From Rubrivivax sp. (GTDB lineage: Bacteria > Pseudomonadota > Gammaproteobacteria > Burkholderiales > Burkholderiaceae_C), in the NCBI GenBank assembly GCA_024641965.1, contig JAHECC010000004.1, forward strand, positions 1,315-65,314: a DNA stretch of 64,000 nucleotides. Reading direction: 5' to 3'. This document shows, one piece after another, positions 37,198 through 48,175 of the stretch; positions within the stretch are counted from its first letter, which is position 1; the number at the start of each line of letters is the position of its first letter. The position numbers and the translations under genes are program-made. Below the pieces are notes generated by a model. The model worked only from the letters and a program-made list of their open reading frames with translations, had not been told where the DNA came from and did no database searches.

Positions 37198-38001
37198 GTG
37201 ATCGCCGTTGACAGCGTTCTCCCGCCGGCCGCCGTGTGGCGCAAGCCCGAGGCCTGGGCGAAGATCGACTTCATCTCCGACCTGCATCTTTGCGAAACCC
37301 AACCACGCACCTTCGAGGCCTGGGCCCACTACATGCGCGGCACCTCGGCCGACGCGGTATTGATCTTGGGCGATCTGTTCGAGTTCTGGCCAGGTTCGGA
37401 TGCTGTGCAACTCGATTTCGAAGGGCACTGCATGCAGGTGCTGGCCGACACCGCCCGCGACCGCCATGTGGCCCTCATGGTCGGCAATCGTGACTTTCTG
37501 ATCACGGCCGACCTCTTGCAGGATCACGGTGTGCATCTGCTCGCGGACCCGACGCTGCTGCATGCCTGGCAGCATGCGCTGCTGCTGACGCATGGCGATG
37601 CGTTGTGCCTGGCCGACCTGCCGTACCAGCAGTTTCGCGCCTGGGTGCGCAACCCGCAGACCCAGCGCGATTTCCTGGCGCGTCCGCTGGCCGAGCGGGT
37701 GAAGATGGGCGCGGGCGTCCGCCATGCCAGCGAGGCCGGCCGCCGTCAGGGCCCTCCTCCGGGTGGCTGGGCCGATCTGGACGCCGACGCCGCAGTTGAC
37801 TGCCTGCGCCGCGCCGGCGTGCAACGCATGGTTCATGGCCACACCCACCGGCCTGGCGACTCGGTGCTGGCGCCGGGCTTCGACCGGCTTGTGCTCAGCG
37901 ACTGGGACCTCGACGACCCTCCATCACGTGCCGAAGTGTTGCGCCTGCAGCGCAATGGCTTCGTGAGGCTGGATCCGCGACACGCCGATCGGCGCGGCTG
38001 A
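37198..38001 (+). CDS. lpxH: UDP-2,3-diacylglucosamine diphosphatase
   Basis: Lipid A pathway phosphoesterase of 267 aa that makes lipid X. The calcineurin-like metal motifs are complete: SDLHL, LGDLFEFWPG, VGNRDFL, THGDALCLAD and HGHTHRPG. The start is GTG at 37198, 17 bases after ppiB; no ATG precedes the first motif. It probably acts peripherally at the inner membrane. Its order behind ppiB matches other Burkholderiales. Its stop overlaps the start of mtfA (TGATG). Confidence 0.94.
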   Translation: MIAVDSVLPPAAVWRKPEAWAKIDFISDLHLCETQPRTFEAWAHYMRGTSADAVLILGDLFEFWPGSDAVQLDFEGHCMQVLADTARDRHVALMVGNRDFLITADLLQDHGVHLLADPTLLHAWQHALLLTHGDALCLADLPYQQFRAWVRNPQTQRDFLARPLAERVKMGAGVRHASEAGRRQGPPPGGWADLDADAAVDCLRRAGVQRMVHGHTHRPGDSVLAPGFDRLVLSDWDLDDPPSRAEVLRLQRNGFVRLDPRHADRRG

Positions 38002-38777
38002 TGCAAGCCCTGTGGCACCGCCTTCGCGAACGCAGCGAACAACGCGCCGTCGCGCGGCGTCCCATCCCCGACGACCTGTGGGCGTTGACGCTGGCACGCT
38101 ACCCTTTCCTCGCGCGGCGTAGCGCGGTCGACATTGCCGAACTGCGGCGCCTGAGCAGCCTGTTTCTCGATCGCAAGGAATTCAGCGGCGCGCAGGGCTT
38201 GCAGATCGACGATCAGATGGCGGTGGCGATCGCCGCGCAGGCCTGCCTGCCGGTGCTGCGGCTGGGACTGCAGGCCTTCGACGGCTTCGTCGGCATCGTC
38301 GTGCACCGCGACGAGGTCCAGGTGCGCCGCGAAGTGACCGACGAAAACGGCCTGGTGCACGAATACGACGAGGTGCTTGCCGGCGAAGCCATGGAAGGCG
38401 GCCCGGTGATGCTGTCCTGGCGCGACGTCGACGAGGCCGGTGAATCGGCGTCGTGGAGCTACAACGTGGTGGTGCACGAGTTTGCCCATGTGCTGGACAT
38501 GGCCGACGGCCTGGCCGACGGGGTGCCGACACTGCCGACGAACGCGGCGCGCATCCGTTGGCGCAGCGTGCTGCTGGAGGAGTACACGGCCTTCTGCGCC
38601 CGCGTGGACGCTGGGCAGCAGACCGCGCTGGACCCGTATGGCGCTGAAAGCCCGGAGGAGTTCTTTGCCGTCGCGACCGAGGCCTTCTTTGTTGCATCAC
38701 AGGAGATGCGCGACGAGCATCCGGCGCTGTACGCGCTGCTGGCCGGCTACTACCAGCAGGATCCGGCCGACGAATGA
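38001..38777 (+). CDS. mtfA: M90-family zinc metallopeptidase MtfA
   Basis: Cytosolic gluzincin-type peptidase of 258 aa. The zinc motif HEFAH (residues 159-163) is followed by the family's LDMADGLADG, and a glutamate-rich helix EEFFAVATEAFF supplies the third ligand. In E. coli MtfA binds the repressor Mlc and so influences the glucose PTS; whether this applies here is unknown. It is translationally coupled to lpxH. It converges with clpA across 30 bases that contain a small GC-rich hairpin. Confidence 0.9.
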   Translation: MQALWHRLRERSEQRAVARRPIPDDLWALTLARYPFLARRSAVDIAELRRLSSLFLDRKEFSGAQGLQIDDQMAVAIAAQACLPVLRLGLQAFDGFVGIVVHRDEVQVRREVTDENGLVHEYDEVLAGEAMEGGPVMLSWRDVDEAGESASWSYNVVVHEFAHVLDMADGLADGVPTLPTNAARIRWRSVLLEEYTAFCARVDAGQQTALDPYGAESPEEFFAVATEAFFVASQEMRDEHPALYALLAGYYQQDPADE

Positions 38778-38782
38778 ACGCG

Positions 38783-38800
38783 GGCCGGCCGAAACCGGCC
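38783..38800. terminator. GC-rich hairpin between convergent mtfA and clpA
   Basis: GGCCGG / CCGGCC with a six-base loop CCGAAA fills the 30-base gap between the two stops. No T run follows on either strand, so it may only weakly terminate or separate the convergent transcripts. Confidence 0.4.
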
Positions 38801-38807
38801 TGATCGA

Positions 38808-41111
38808 TCAGGCAGCCGTGGTTTCGGTCTTCGGCTTGTCGCTCTTCTTCGGTGGCTGGATGTCGAGCAGGATCTCGCCCTTGTCGTCGACGTCCACGCC
38901 CAGGCGCCCGCCGTCGACGAGGCGGCCAAACAGCAGTTCGTCGGCCAGCGCGCGGCGGATCGTGTCCTGGATCAGCCGCTGCATCGGCCGCGCACCCATC
39001 AGCGGGTCGAAGCCCTTCTTCGCCAGGTGCTTGCGCAGCGTGTCGCTGAAGGTCACTTCCACCTTCTTCTCGACCAGCTGGCTTTCCAGCTGCAGCAGGA
39101 ACTTGTCGACCACGCGCAGGATGATGTCCTCGTCGAGCGCGCGGAAGGACACGATCGCATCCAGCCGGTTGCGGAACTCGGGTGTGAACAGCCGCTTGAT
39201 GTCGGCCATCTCGTCGCCCAGTTCGCGCGAGTTGGTAAAGCCGATGGTCGCCTTGTTCAGCGCTTCGGCGCCGGCATTCGTCGTCATGACGATGATCACG
39301 CTGCGAAAGTCGGCCTTGCGCCCGTTGTTGTCGGTCAGCGTGCCGTGGTCCATGACCTGCAGCAGCACGTTGAATACATCCGGGTGCGCCTTCTCAATCT
39401 CGTCGAGCAGCAGCACTGCGTGCGGCTTCTTGCTGATGGCCTCAGTCAGCAGCCCTCCTTGATCGAAGCCGACATAACCCGGGGGCGCGCCGATCAGCCG
39501 GCTGACGGCATGGCGCTCCATGTATTCGGACATGTCGAAGCGGATCAGCTCGATGCCCATGATGTAGGCCAGTTGCTTGGCGACCTCGGTCTTGCCCACG
39601 CCGGTCGGGCCGCTGAACAGGAAGGAGCCGATCGGCTTGTCGCCCCGGCCCAGGCCCGAGCGTGCCATCTTGATGGCTGATGCCAGGGCTTCGATCGCCG
39701 GCTCCTGGCCGAAGACGACGCTCTTCAGATCGCGATCGAGCGTCTTCAGCTTGCTGCGGTCGTCGCTGGACACGCTGGCCGGCGGAATGCGCGCGATCTT
39801 GGCAACGATCTCCTCGACTTCGAGCCGGGTGATCGTCTTCTTCTGCTTGCTCTTGGGCAGGATGCGTTGCGCCGCGCCAGCCTCGTCGATGACGTCGATG
39901 GCCTTGTCGGGCAGGTGCCGGTCGTTGATGTACTTGGCCGACAGCTCGGCCGCGGCCTGCAGCGCACCCACCGCGTACTTCACGCTGTGGTGTTCCTCGA
40001 AACGTGACTTGAGGCCCTTCAGGATCTCGATCGTCTGCTCGATTGACGGCTCGACCACGTCGATCTTCTGGAAGCGCCGCGACAGCGCCGCGTCCTTCTC
40101 GAAGATGCCACGGTACTCGGTGAAGGTCGTCGCACCGATGCATTTCATCGCACCGGTGGACAGCGCCGGTTTCAGCAGGTTGCTCGCATCCAGCGTGCCG
40201 CCGCTGGCTGCGCCGGCGCCGATCAGCGTGTGGATCTCGTCGATGAACAGGATCGCGTGCGGCTGGTCCTTCAGCTGCTTGAGCACGCCTTTCAGCCGCT
40301 GCTCGAAGTCGCCCCGGTATTTGGTGCCGGCCAGCAACGCGCCCATGTCGAGCGAATAGACGGTGGAGGCGGCCAGTATCTCGGGCACGTCGCTCTGCGT
40401 GATGCGCCAGGCCAGGCCTTCAGCGATGGCGGTCTTGCCCACGCCCGCCTCGCCCACCAACAACGGGTTGTTCTTCCGCCGCCTGCACAGTACCTGGATG
40501 ACACGTTCGACCTCGTGCTCGCGGCCAATCAACGGGTCGATCTTGCCGTCGCGGGCCAGCTGGTTCAGGTTCTGCGTGAACTGCTCCAGCGGTGAGCCCT
40601 TGGCGTCACCGGCTTCTTCCTTCTCCGCCTCGCCACCGCCGCTTTCGTTGGACTTGGCGGGCTCGGGCGGGTCGGACTTCTTGATGCCGTGGGCGATGAA
40701 GTTGACCACGTCCAGCCGGGTCACGCCTTGCTGGTGCAGGTAGTACACCGCATGCGAATCCTTCTCGCCAAAGATCGCGACCAGCACGTTGGCACCGGTG
40801 ACCTCCTTCTTGCCGCTGCCGGTGGACTGCACATGCATGATGGCGCGCTGAATCACGCGTTGGAAACCCAGCGTCGGCTGCGTGTCCACCTCTTCGGTGC
40901 CCGACACTGTCGGCGTGTTTTCCTTGACGAAAGTGACCAGACTCTTGCGCAGATCGTCGATGTTGGCCGCGCAGGCGCGCAGCACCTCGGCGGCCGAGGG
41001 GTTGTCCAGCAGCGCCATCAGCAGATGCTCGACGGTGATGAACTCGTGACGTTGCTGGCGTGCCTCCACGAAGGCCATGTGCAGGCTGACTTCCAGTTCG
41101 TTCGCAATCAT
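38808..41111 (-). CDS. clpA: ATP-dependent Clp protease ATP-binding subunit ClpA
   Basis: AAA+ unfoldase of 767 aa that feeds substrates to ClpP. It has the N-domain (1-145), a charged linker, NBD1 with Walker A GEAGVGKT (220-227) and Walker [10 protein letters not shown], and NBD2 with Walker A GPTGVGKT (501-508) and [10 protein letters not shown]. The ClpP-docking loop IGF (623-625) is present. Without a middle coiled-coil domain it is ClpA rather than ClpB/C. Its ATG lies in an ATGA overlap with clpS, and the N-end-rule pair is translationally coupled. No clpP is nearby. Confidence 0.98.
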   Translation of the reverse strand: MIANELEVSLHMAFVEARQQRHEFITVEHLLMALLDNPSAAEVLRACAANIDDLRKSLVTFVKENTPTVSGTEEVDTQPTLGFQRVIQRAIMHVQSTGSGKKEVTGANVLVAIFGEKDSHAVYYLHQQGVTRLDVVNFIAHGIKKSDPPEPAKSNESGGGEAEKEEAGDAKGSPLEQFTQNLNQLARDGKIDPLIGREHEVERVIQVLCRRRKNNPLLVGEAGVGKTAIAEGLAWRITQSDVPEILAASTVYSLDMGALLAGTKYRGDFEQRLKGVLKQLKDQPHAILFIDEIHTLIGAGAASGGTLDASNLLKPALSTGAMKCIGATTFTEYRGIFEKDAALSRRFQKIDVVEPSIEQTIEILKGLKSRFEEHHSVKYAVGALQAAAELSAKYINDRHLPDKAIDVIDEAGAAQRILPKSKQKKTITRLEVEEIVAKIARIPPASVSSDDRSKLKTLDRDLKSVVFGQEPAIEALASAIKMARSGLGRGDKPIGSFLFSGPTGVGKTEVAKQLAYIMGIELIRFDMSEYMERHAVSRLIGAPPGYVGFDQGGLLTEAISKKPHAVLLLDEIEKAHPDVFNVLLQVMDHGTLTDNNGRKADFRSVIIVMTTNAGAEALNKATIGFTNSRELGDEMADIKRLFTPEFRNRLDAIVSFRALDEDIILRVVDKFLLQLESQLVEKKVEVTFSDTLRKHLAKKGFDPLMGARPMQRLIQDTIRRALADELLFGRLVDGGRLGVDVDDKGEILLDIQPPKKSDKPKTETTAA

Positions 41112-41464
41112 GCGGCCTCCATAGTGCACTGCAAAGGGTGCCCGACCTTTCGGGCCGCGGCCACCACCAATTCCACCTTCGTCGCGGCAACGTCCTTAGG
41201 ATAGACGCCACACACCGCCCGCCCCTCGTGGTGAATCTTCAGCATGATGAGTGTGGCGGTTTCCAGATCACGTTGGAAGTACTGTTGCAGAACCATCACG
41301 ACGAATTCCATCGGCGTGTAGTCGTCGTTCAGCATCAGCACCTGGTACATGCGCGGCGGTTTCGTACGCGCACTCTTGCGTTCCGCCACCGCAGCGCCCT
41401 GCCCGTTGTCCGGACGCGGCACCACCGGGGCGGTGGCAGGTGGCTTGGGCTTTTCCTCGGGCAT
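41108..41464 (-). CDS. clpS: ATP-dependent Clp protease adaptor ClpS
   Basis: N-degron adaptor of 118 aa that delivers substrates with bulky N-terminal residues to ClpA. The core has [38 protein letters not shown] and [18 protein letters not shown]. The first 36 residues are a flexible, Pro- and Lys-rich extension used by ClpS to enter ClpA. It is coupled to clpA. Upstream, 41465-41677 holds promoter space for the divergent HTH gene and no recognisable cold-shock gene, which is often found here. Confidence 0.96.
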   Translation of the reverse strand: MPEEKPKPPATAPVVPRPDNGQGAAVAERKSARTKPPRMYQVLMLNDDYTPMEFVVMVLQQYFQRDLETATLIMLKIHHEGRAVCGVYPKDVAATKVELVVAAARKVGHPLQCTMEAA

Positions 41465-41677
41465 GAATCATTCTATCGACTTGGACAACGCGCTGCGACG
41501 GCACACGTGGCGCCCTTTGCACTGTGGGCATATTGCACCAACCGGGCTCATTTCAAGCGCTGAAAAGCCGGGTTCGCAGGGTTGATGCAGGCCGCTTCGC
41601 GCCGCCTGAAGCACCGCGAACGCAGGCGCAGTTATGCTTGTTGCCTTAGGGCCAATCCATGTGAACAGGAGACCTGC

Positions 41678-42355
41678 ATGCCCAGAGCCGCAAAGAAGAC
41701 AGTTGTGTCCAAAGCGCGGCCACGTGCCAGGATCCCGGCCAAAGCGCTGAATCCGCCACCCCTGCTGCGGGAGGCCGGCGGGACGGCCGTGCGCTCGCTG
41801 GCGCGCCAATTGCACGCGTGGACCGGCAGCCTGATTGGTGGTGTCGGCACGGCCGCCGATCTGTCGCTGGCCATGGCTGCCGCCTCGGTGCAACGTCCCG
41901 GGCCCAAGGCGGCGGTAGCCAAGGCCTCGGCGTTGCTGCGCGACGCGCGGCAGGCAGCCGGCCTGACGCTGGACGAACTGGGTGACGCTCTGGAACTGAA
42001 AGATCCGACCTTCATGCGCCTGGTGGAAAGTGGCAAGGTCGGCCTGCCCTTCGAGATGATCCTGCGCATCGCCACCATCCTCGGCCGCAACGACCCCATG
42101 ACTTTTGTGCTGCAACTCACGCGCTCGTACAACCCGCGGGTGTGGAAGTCGCTGGAGGCACTGGGCGTGGGCAAGCTGATCGTGCAGGCCGGCCGCGAGC
42201 GCGAGTTTGCCAACATCTATCGCGGCAACACCGCGGCGCGTTCGCTGTCGGACAAGGACTTCGCCGCGGCCTTGGCCTTTTCGACGGCGGCCTTCGAAAG
42301 CGCGCTGGTGTTCATGGGGCATGCGAAGAAGACTGGTACCGGCAAGGCGGACTGA
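41678..42355 (+). CDS. Helix-turn-helix (XRE-like) regulator of unknown target
   Basis: A 225-aa basic protein. After a Lys/Arg/Pro-rich N-terminus and a Gly/Ala region (about 1-85) comes an XRE-type HTH: LLRDARQAAGLTLDELGDAL, LKDPTFMRLVESGKVGLPF. A helical C-terminal part (LTRSYNPRVWKSLEALGVGK) follows. The ATG at 41678 has AGGAG at good distance. Its target is unknown. It is divergent from clpS and lies upstream of a hemerythrin-like gene on the same strand with a 126-base gap, so it may have its own promoter. Confidence 0.75.
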   Translation: MPRAAKKTVVSKARPRARIPAKALNPPPLLREAGGTAVRSLARQLHAWTGSLIGGVGTAADLSLAMAAASVQRPGPKAAVAKASALLRDARQAAGLTLDELGDALELKDPTFMRLVESGKVGLPFEMILRIATILGRNDPMTFVLQLTRSYNPRVWKSLEALGVGKLIVQAGREREFANIYRGNTAARSLSDKDFAAALAFSTAAFESALVFMGHAKKTGTGKAD

Positions 42356-42481
42356 ACAAGCCGGCGGCGGCGTGTGCTTTGGCGCCAGACGCCGCTGCAC
42401 GCAGGCCGAAAGACTTGATCTGCGACAAAAGGACAGGGGCTTGGCGATGCGACGCTGTGCCTCCATGCCGGAGACAGGACC

Positions 42482-43066
42482 ATGAAACACGCCGCGCTGC
42501 GCATCATTCACGAGGAGCATAGGGCGCTGTCAGCCATGTTGCGCTCGATCCTGTTGTTGCTGTCCCAGAGCCGGCAGCGTGGCAGGCAGCCTGATTTCGC
42601 AGCCTTGCGCGCCATGCTGTTCTACGTCGACGAGTTTCCCGAAAAGCGCCACCACACCAAAGAATCGCAACTGCTGTTTCCAAAGATCCGCGAACGCTCG
42701 CCAGAGGCCCGCGAGGTGCTCGACCGCCTCGACCAGGATCACGCCCAGGGCGAACGTGCGATTCGCGACCTCGAGCACGCGCTGCTCGCCTTCGAGATGC
42801 TGGGCGAGGTGCGCCGGGAGCCGTTCGAGCAGGCTGCGAAGCACTATGTCGACTTCTACCTGTCGCATATGTCGGTCGAGGAAACGCGGATCCTGCCGCT
42901 TGCCGAGCGGGTGCTGACTGAATCGGACTGGGCCGAACTGGATGCGAGCTTCGCCGACAACCGCGATCCACTGACCGGTCACGTGCCCGAAGATGCCTAC
43001 CAGGAGCTGTTCAGGCGCATCGTGGCCGTGGTACCGGCACCTATAGGCCTGGGCCCGCCGCTCTGA
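42482..43066 (+). CDS. Hemerythrin-like cation-binding domain protein
   Basis: A 194-aa all-helical protein. Expected di-iron ligands appear in IIHEEHRAL near the N-terminus, EKRHHTKESQLLFP (HHxxE type), LDQDHAQGE and HYVDFYLSHMSVEETRILPLAE. It should bind oxygen, nitric oxide or iron, or sense redox state. The N-terminus has a hydrophobic stretch (LRSILLLLSQS) but it lies inside the first helix of the bundle. It lies between an HTH regulator and PHA synthase, with nothing to define its partner. Confidence 0.83.
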   Translation: MKHAALRIIHEEHRALSAMLRSILLLLSQSRQRGRQPDFAALRAMLFYVDEFPEKRHHTKESQLLFPKIRERSPEAREVLDRLDQDHAQGERAIRDLEHALLAFEMLGEVRREPFEQAAKHYVDFYLSHMSVEETRILPLAERVLTESDWAELDASFADNRDPLTGHVPEDAYQELFRRIVAVVPAPIGLGPPL

Positions 43067-43164
43067 GCACGGGCGCGGCATCGCCAGCCTGGCCGGCACC
43101 ATGATCCGCAGGGCCTTTGCTTCTGCTCAAGGGCCAAGCCGAGCAAGCGTGGACTAATTACCTG

Positions 43165-44988
43165 ATGGGCAATTCGACGAAGCGGCGCCCTATGGGAGGG
43201 AAGCGGTCCGCGGCGGTCTCGCCTGCAGGCTCGCGCGAACGCGGTGGCAGTCCCTGGCTTGGGCGCGATGGCAGCGATTCGACAAGTTTCGAGTTGTATC
43301 AGCAACTCGAACGGGAAATCGGACGCTGGTTGCCCGTGCCGGACGCTGCCGTGGCGCCGACCACGGTCATTGGCGCGTACCTCGACTGGGCCATGCACTT
43401 GGCGGCTTCGCCGGCCAAGCAGGCGGAGCTGGCGCAGTTCGGCGTCGAGCAGTGGATGCGCGCGTGGCAATCGCTGTTGGGCGACACGCCCGAGCTCAGG
43501 CCATTGCCGCAGGACAAGCGCTTTGTCGATCCGTCGTGGCAGGCGCCACCGTACCGCTGGCTGGCGCAGGCTTTCCAGTTGCAGCAGCAATGGTGGCAAC
43601 ACGCCACCACCGGCGTGCCCGGCGTGACGCGGCATCACGAACACATGGTCAGCTTTGGCGCGCGGCAATGGCTCGACTTGGCGGCGCCTTCGAACTTTGT
43701 TTCCACCAACCCGCAGGTGCAGCAGCGCACGCTCGCCGAAGGCGGCATGAACCTGCTGCGCGGTGCGATGCATGCGTGGGATGACGCCTTGCACGAAGCC
43801 CTCGACCTGCCGCCAGCGGGTGCCGAGGCCTATGTCGTCGGCGAGAACATGGCTGTCACGCCGGGTCAGGTGGTCTTCCGCAACCGGCTTATCGAACTCA
43901 TCCAGTACGCACCGAGCACGCCCACGGTGCATGCCGAGCCGGTGTTGATCGTGCCGGCGTGGATCATGAAGTACTACGTTCTCGATTTGACACCGGCGGA
44001 CTCTCTGGTCAAGCACCTGGTCGACAGCGGCTTCACGGTCTTCACCATCTCGTGGAAGAACCCCGACGCGCAGGACCGCGACCTGAGCATGGACGACTAC
44101 GAGAACCTGGGCGTGCGCGCGGCGTTGCAGGCGGTGCGGCAAATCGTGCCGCGCCAGCTGCTGCATGCCGTGGGTTACTGCCTTGGCGGCACCTTGCTGT
44201 CCATCGTCGCGGCGGCGCTCGGTCGCGACGGCGATGCGGCGCTGAAGACAGTGACGCTGCTGGCCGCACAAACCGATTTCGCCGACCCGGGCGAGCTTGC
44301 ACTGTTCATCGACGAGAGCCAGGTGGCCTACCTGGAAAACCTGATGTGGCGCAGCGGCTACCTCGACAAGCGGCAGATGAAGAGTACCTTCCAGATGCTG
44401 CGCTCGAAGGACCTGGTCTGGTCCTACCGGCTGCACAACCAGCTGCTGGGCGAGCGGCTGCCGGTGAATGCGTTGATGGCCTGGAACGCCGACGGCACGC
44501 GGCTGCCCTACCGCATGCACAGCGAATACCTGCACGGCATGTTCCTGCGTAACGCGCTGGCGCGCGGCGAATGGCGCAGCGGCGGCCTGCCGGTGAACCT
44601 GGCGAGCATCCGCGTGCCCGTGTTCAACGTCGGTGCGATGCAGGATCATGTCGCACCCTGGCGCTCGGTATACAAGCTGCACCGCCTGACCGATGCCGAG
44701 CAGACCTTCGTACTCACTGCCGGCGGCCACAATGTCGGCATCGTCAACCCGCCCGGACAGGCACGCTCCAGCTACCAGATGCGCCGATGGCGCGCCGGCG
44801 ACCGCCTGCTCACGCCCGACGAATGGCTGCAGGCCACACCGGTCGAGGCAGGCTCATGGTGGAGCGCCTGGGTGCCTTGGCTGAAGGAGCACAGTTCGCG
44901 TCAGGTGGCGCCGCCGGCGATGGGTGCGCCGCGCGCGCGCCTCGCGCCGCTGGTTCCCGCGCCCGGCGAGTACGTGCACCAGCGTTGA
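43165..44988 (+). CDS. phaC: Poly(3-hydroxyalkanoate) synthase, class I type
   Basis: Polymerase of 607 aa that makes PHA from hydroxyacyl-CoAs at granule surfaces. The lipase-box variant GYCLGG carries the nucleophile C339. The Asp (D494) is in [11 protein letters not shown] and the His (H522) in [25 protein letters not shown] and [13 protein letters not shown] are also typical of PhaC. The start is uncertain: ATG 43165 is chosen, but ATG 43192 and an upstream TTG are possible and none has a clear ribosome site. PhaA, PhaB and phasin genes are not adjacent, so this may be a second synthase. A BktB-type thiolase is about 14 kb away. Confidence 0.92.
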   Translation: MGNSTKRRPMGGKRSAAVSPAGSRERGGSPWLGRDGSDSTSFELYQQLEREIGRWLPVPDAAVAPTTVIGAYLDWAMHLAASPAKQAELAQFGVEQWMRAWQSLLGDTPELRPLPQDKRFVDPSWQAPPYRWLAQAFQLQQQWWQHATTGVPGVTRHHEHMVSFGARQWLDLAAPSNFVSTNPQVQQRTLAEGGMNLLRGAMHAWDDALHEALDLPPAGAEAYVVGENMAVTPGQVVFRNRLIELIQYAPSTPTVHAEPVLIVPAWIMKYYVLDLTPADSLVKHLVDSGFTVFTISWKNPDAQDRDLSMDDYENLGVRAALQAVRQIVPRQLLHAVGYCLGGTLLSIVAAALGRDGDAALKTVTLLAAQTDFADPGELALFIDESQVAYLENLMWRSGYLDKRQMKSTFQMLRSKDLVWSYRLHNQLLGERLPVNALMAWNADGTRLPYRMHSEYLHGMFLRNALARGEWRSGGLPVNLASIRVPVFNVGAMQDHVAPWRSVYKLHRLTDAEQTFVLTAGGHNVGIVNPPGQARSSYQMRRWRAGDRLLTPDEWLQATPVEAGSWWSAWVPWLKEHSSRQVAPPAMGAPRARLAPLVPAPGEYVHQR

Positions 44989-45017
44989 ACACACATGCCG
45001 GCCTCGCCACGCCGGAC

Positions 45018-45719
<702 letters not shown>

Positions 45720-45726
45720 AATCGTC

Positions 45727-45805
45727 GGCCCCCACGTCGCAGCGTACCGTTCCTGCCCCCCAGGGGGGTCATGACCGCCTTGGGGCGGCCCAGCGGCGGT
45801 CATGA
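45727..45805. repeat. GC-rich interspersed repeat with nested inverted repeats, copy 1
   Basis: Fills the gap between ATPase and permease genes. It contains CCCCCC-A-GGGGGG (45756-45768) and perfect 11-base arms TCATGACCGCC (45769-45779) and GGCGGTCATGA (45795-45805). The permease ATG (45802) lies inside the right arm. The left part (CCCCCACG..) resembles copy 2 at 50234. I recall similar elements scattered in Burkholderiales genomes. Confidence 0.6.
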
Positions 45806-48174
45806 AGACTCTCGACAAGAAGCTGCTGCGCGACCTGCGCGCGATGTGGAGCCAGGCCCTGACGATTGCGCTGGTCGTCGCCAGCGGCGTCGGCGGTTTC
45901 ATCACCAGCTTGTCGGCCGTGGATTCGCTGGCGCTGGCGCGCGACCGCTTCTACGCCGAAGGGCGCTTCGCCGAGGTCTTCGCCAGCGTCAAGCGTGCGC
46001 CGCAATCCATGCTCGATCCGCTGCGCGCGCTGGGCGGCGTGGCCGACGCGCAGACCACCATCGAGCAGATCGTGCGCGTGGAGATCCCGGGCTCGAGCGA
46101 CCCGATCGTCGGCCAGCTGATCGGACTCGACGCGCGCGCCCCACAGCGCATGAACCTGATTACCGTGAGCGCCGGGCGCATGCTCGATCCCGACGGTGGT
46201 TCACACGCCGACGGCAGCCTGGAAGCACTGGTGTCCGAGGGCTTCGCGGCGGCGCGTGGGTTGAAACCCGGGGACCGCCTGAATGCGCTCATCAACGGTA
46301 AGCAGCGCAGTTTGGTCATCGTCGGCACGGCCTTGTCGCCCGAGTTCATCTTCGCCGGGCTTTGGGGCATGCCCGACCTGCGCGGTTTCGGCATCTTCTG
46401 GATCGACCACGACGCACTCGCCGCCGCCTACGACATGCGCGGCGCCTTCAACCGCGTGGCACTGAAGCTGGCCCCAGGGGCCTCGGAGCCGGCCGTCGTC
46501 GATGGCCTGACGCAATTGCTGTCGCGTTACGGCGGGCGCGAGGCCCATGGGCGCGACGAACAGGGCTCGCACGCCATGCTCGACAACGAGATCAAGGAGC
46601 AGCGTGTGCTCGGCACCGTGCTGCCGGCCATCTTCCTGGGTGTGGCCGCGTTCTTGCTGAACGTCGTGGTGTCGCGGCTGGTGTCCACGCAACGCGAGCA
46701 GATCGCCGCGCTGAAGGCACTCGGTTACCACGACATCGTGATCGGCACACACTACCTCAAGCTGGTGCTGCTGATCGTATTGCTGGGCGTGGGGCTTGGG
46801 CTGGGGCTCGGCCACTGGCTCGGCGGCTTGTTCACGGGGCTGTATACCGAGTTCTTCCGCCTGCCCTCCTTCGAGCATCGCGTCGCGCCTTCGCTGCTGC
46901 TGTTCAGTGCCGGCGTGGCGGCTCTGACGGCCGTGCTGGGCACGCTCAGCGCCATCGTGGCCACGGTACAGCTACCGCCGGCCGAAGCCATGCGTCCGCC
47001 GGCGCCCGGCAACTATCGCCGCACCCTGCTGGAACGGCTGGGCATTCACGGCCTGCGCCCAGCCCTGCGCATGGTGCTGCGCAACATGGAACGTCGTCCC
47101 TGGCGCACCGGGTTGTCGGTCGGCGGTGTGGCCGCAGCCATCGCCATCGTGGTCATGGGCAACTTCATTCGCGACGCCATCGAGGTGGTGGTCGACACGC
47201 AGTTCAATCTGAGCCTGCGCGCCGACGTCTCGCTGTGGACGGCCGAGGAGGTGAACGACAGCGTACGCCACGACCTGGCACGGCTGCCGGGCGTGAAGGC
47301 CGTCGAGTCGGATCGCCGCGTGCCGGTGAAACTCATCAACGGCCATCTGCGCGAGCGCGGTGTGATCCGGGGCCTGCCGGCACGCCCCGAACTCAACCGC
47401 ATCATCGACGTGGACCGGCGCCAGACGCTGCCTGCCGGCCGCGACCTGATCCTCACCGACCGGCTGGCGCACAAACTGGGGCTTCAGGTCGGCGACAGGG
47501 TGCGCGTCGAGGTGCTGGAAGGTCGCGCACGCACGCTGCACTTGCGCGTGGGCGCCACCGTGCGGGAAATGATGGGCCTGAACGCCTACATGGAACGCGA
47601 TGCGCTGAATCGCGCACTCGGCGACGGCGACGTGTCCACCGGCTTCATCCTCGCCGTCGACCGCGGCGGCGAAGCCACGCTGCTGCAGGCCATCAAGTCG
47701 CTGCCGCGCGCTGCCGGCGCCTGGAGCAAGGCCGCGATGCTGCGCAACATGGAGGACATCAGCGCGCGCAACGTGCGCATCATGAGCACCGTGCTGACGC
47801 TTTTCGCCAGCGTCATCGCCGTCGGCGTGGTCTACAACAATGCGCGCATTGCGCTGGCCGAACGTGCCTGGGAACTGGCCAGCCTGCGTGTGCTGGGCTT
47901 CACCCGCGGCGAGGTGTCGACCCTGCTGCTGGGCGAACTGGCCCTGGTGATCGCCTTGGCGCTGCCGCTGGGCATGCTGCTCGGCCTGGGGCTGACCCAC
48001 CTGATCACTGAACTGCTCAAGTCCGACCAGTTCTACTTTCCGGTGGTCATCCGCGCGCGCACCTACGCCCTGGCCGGGCTGTGTGTGGTGGCTGCGGGCG
48101 CCGCCAGCGCGCTGGTGGTGCGCCGGCGCATCGACCGGCTGGACATGGTCTCGGCATTGAAGACGAGGGAATGA
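45802..48174 (+). CDS. ABC exporter permease with two FtsX-like modules
   Basis: Inner-membrane protein of 790 aa. An N-terminal helix (TIALVVASGVGGFITSLSAV) is followed by a large periplasmic MacB-like domain. A first FtsX block (about 270-390) has REQIAALKALGYHDIVIG. A second N-terminal-type helix lies near 440-460 with another periplasmic domain, and the final FtsX block (about 670-785) has AERAWELASLRVLGFTRGEV. The duplication makes one chain equal to two half-permeases. Such proteins export from the inner membrane or periplasm. The start ATG lies in an inverted repeat that could hide or expose it in mRNA. The adaptor gene follows by one base. Confidence 0.88.
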   Translation: MKTLDKKLLRDLRAMWSQALTIALVVASGVGGFITSLSAVDSLALARDRFYAEGRFAEVFASVKRAPQSMLDPLRALGGVADAQTTIEQIVRVEIPGSSDPIVGQLIGLDARAPQRMNLITVSAGRMLDPDGGSHADGSLEALVSEGFAAARGLKPGDRLNALINGKQRSLVIVGTALSPEFIFAGLWGMPDLRGFGIFWIDHDALAAAYDMRGAFNRVALKLAPGASEPAVVDGLTQLLSRYGGREAHGRDEQGSHAMLDNEIKEQRVLGTVLPAIFLGVAAFLLNVVVSRLVSTQREQIAALKALGYHDIVIGTHYLKLVLLIVLLGVGLGLGLGHWLGGLFTGLYTEFFRLPSFEHRVAPSLLLFSAGVAALTAVLGTLSAIVATVQLPPAEAMRPPAPGNYRRTLLERLGIHGLRPALRMVLRNMERRPWRTGLSVGGVAAAIAIVVMGNFIRDAIEVVVDTQFNLSLRADVSLWTAEEVNDSVRHDLARLPGVKAVESDRRVPVKLINGHLRERGVIRGLPARPELNRIIDVDRRQTLPAGRDLILTDRLAHKLGLQVGDRVRVEVLEGRARTLHLRVGATVREMMGLNAYMERDALNRALGDGDVSTGFILAVDRGGEATLLQAIKSLPRAAGAWSKAAMLRNMEDISARNVRIMSTVLTLFASVIAVGVVYNNARIALAERAWELASLRVLGFTRGEVSTLLLGELALVIALALPLGMLLGLGLTHLITELLKSDQFYFPVVIRARTYALAGLCVVAAGAASALVVRRRIDRLDMVSALKTRE

Positions 48175-48175
48175 G

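Noticed and set aside
45756-45768. CCCCCC-A-GGGGGG read as a transcription terminator
   Set aside because: One-base loop, no T run, and it lies between ATPase and permease genes that must be co-expressed; it belongs to an interspersed repeat.
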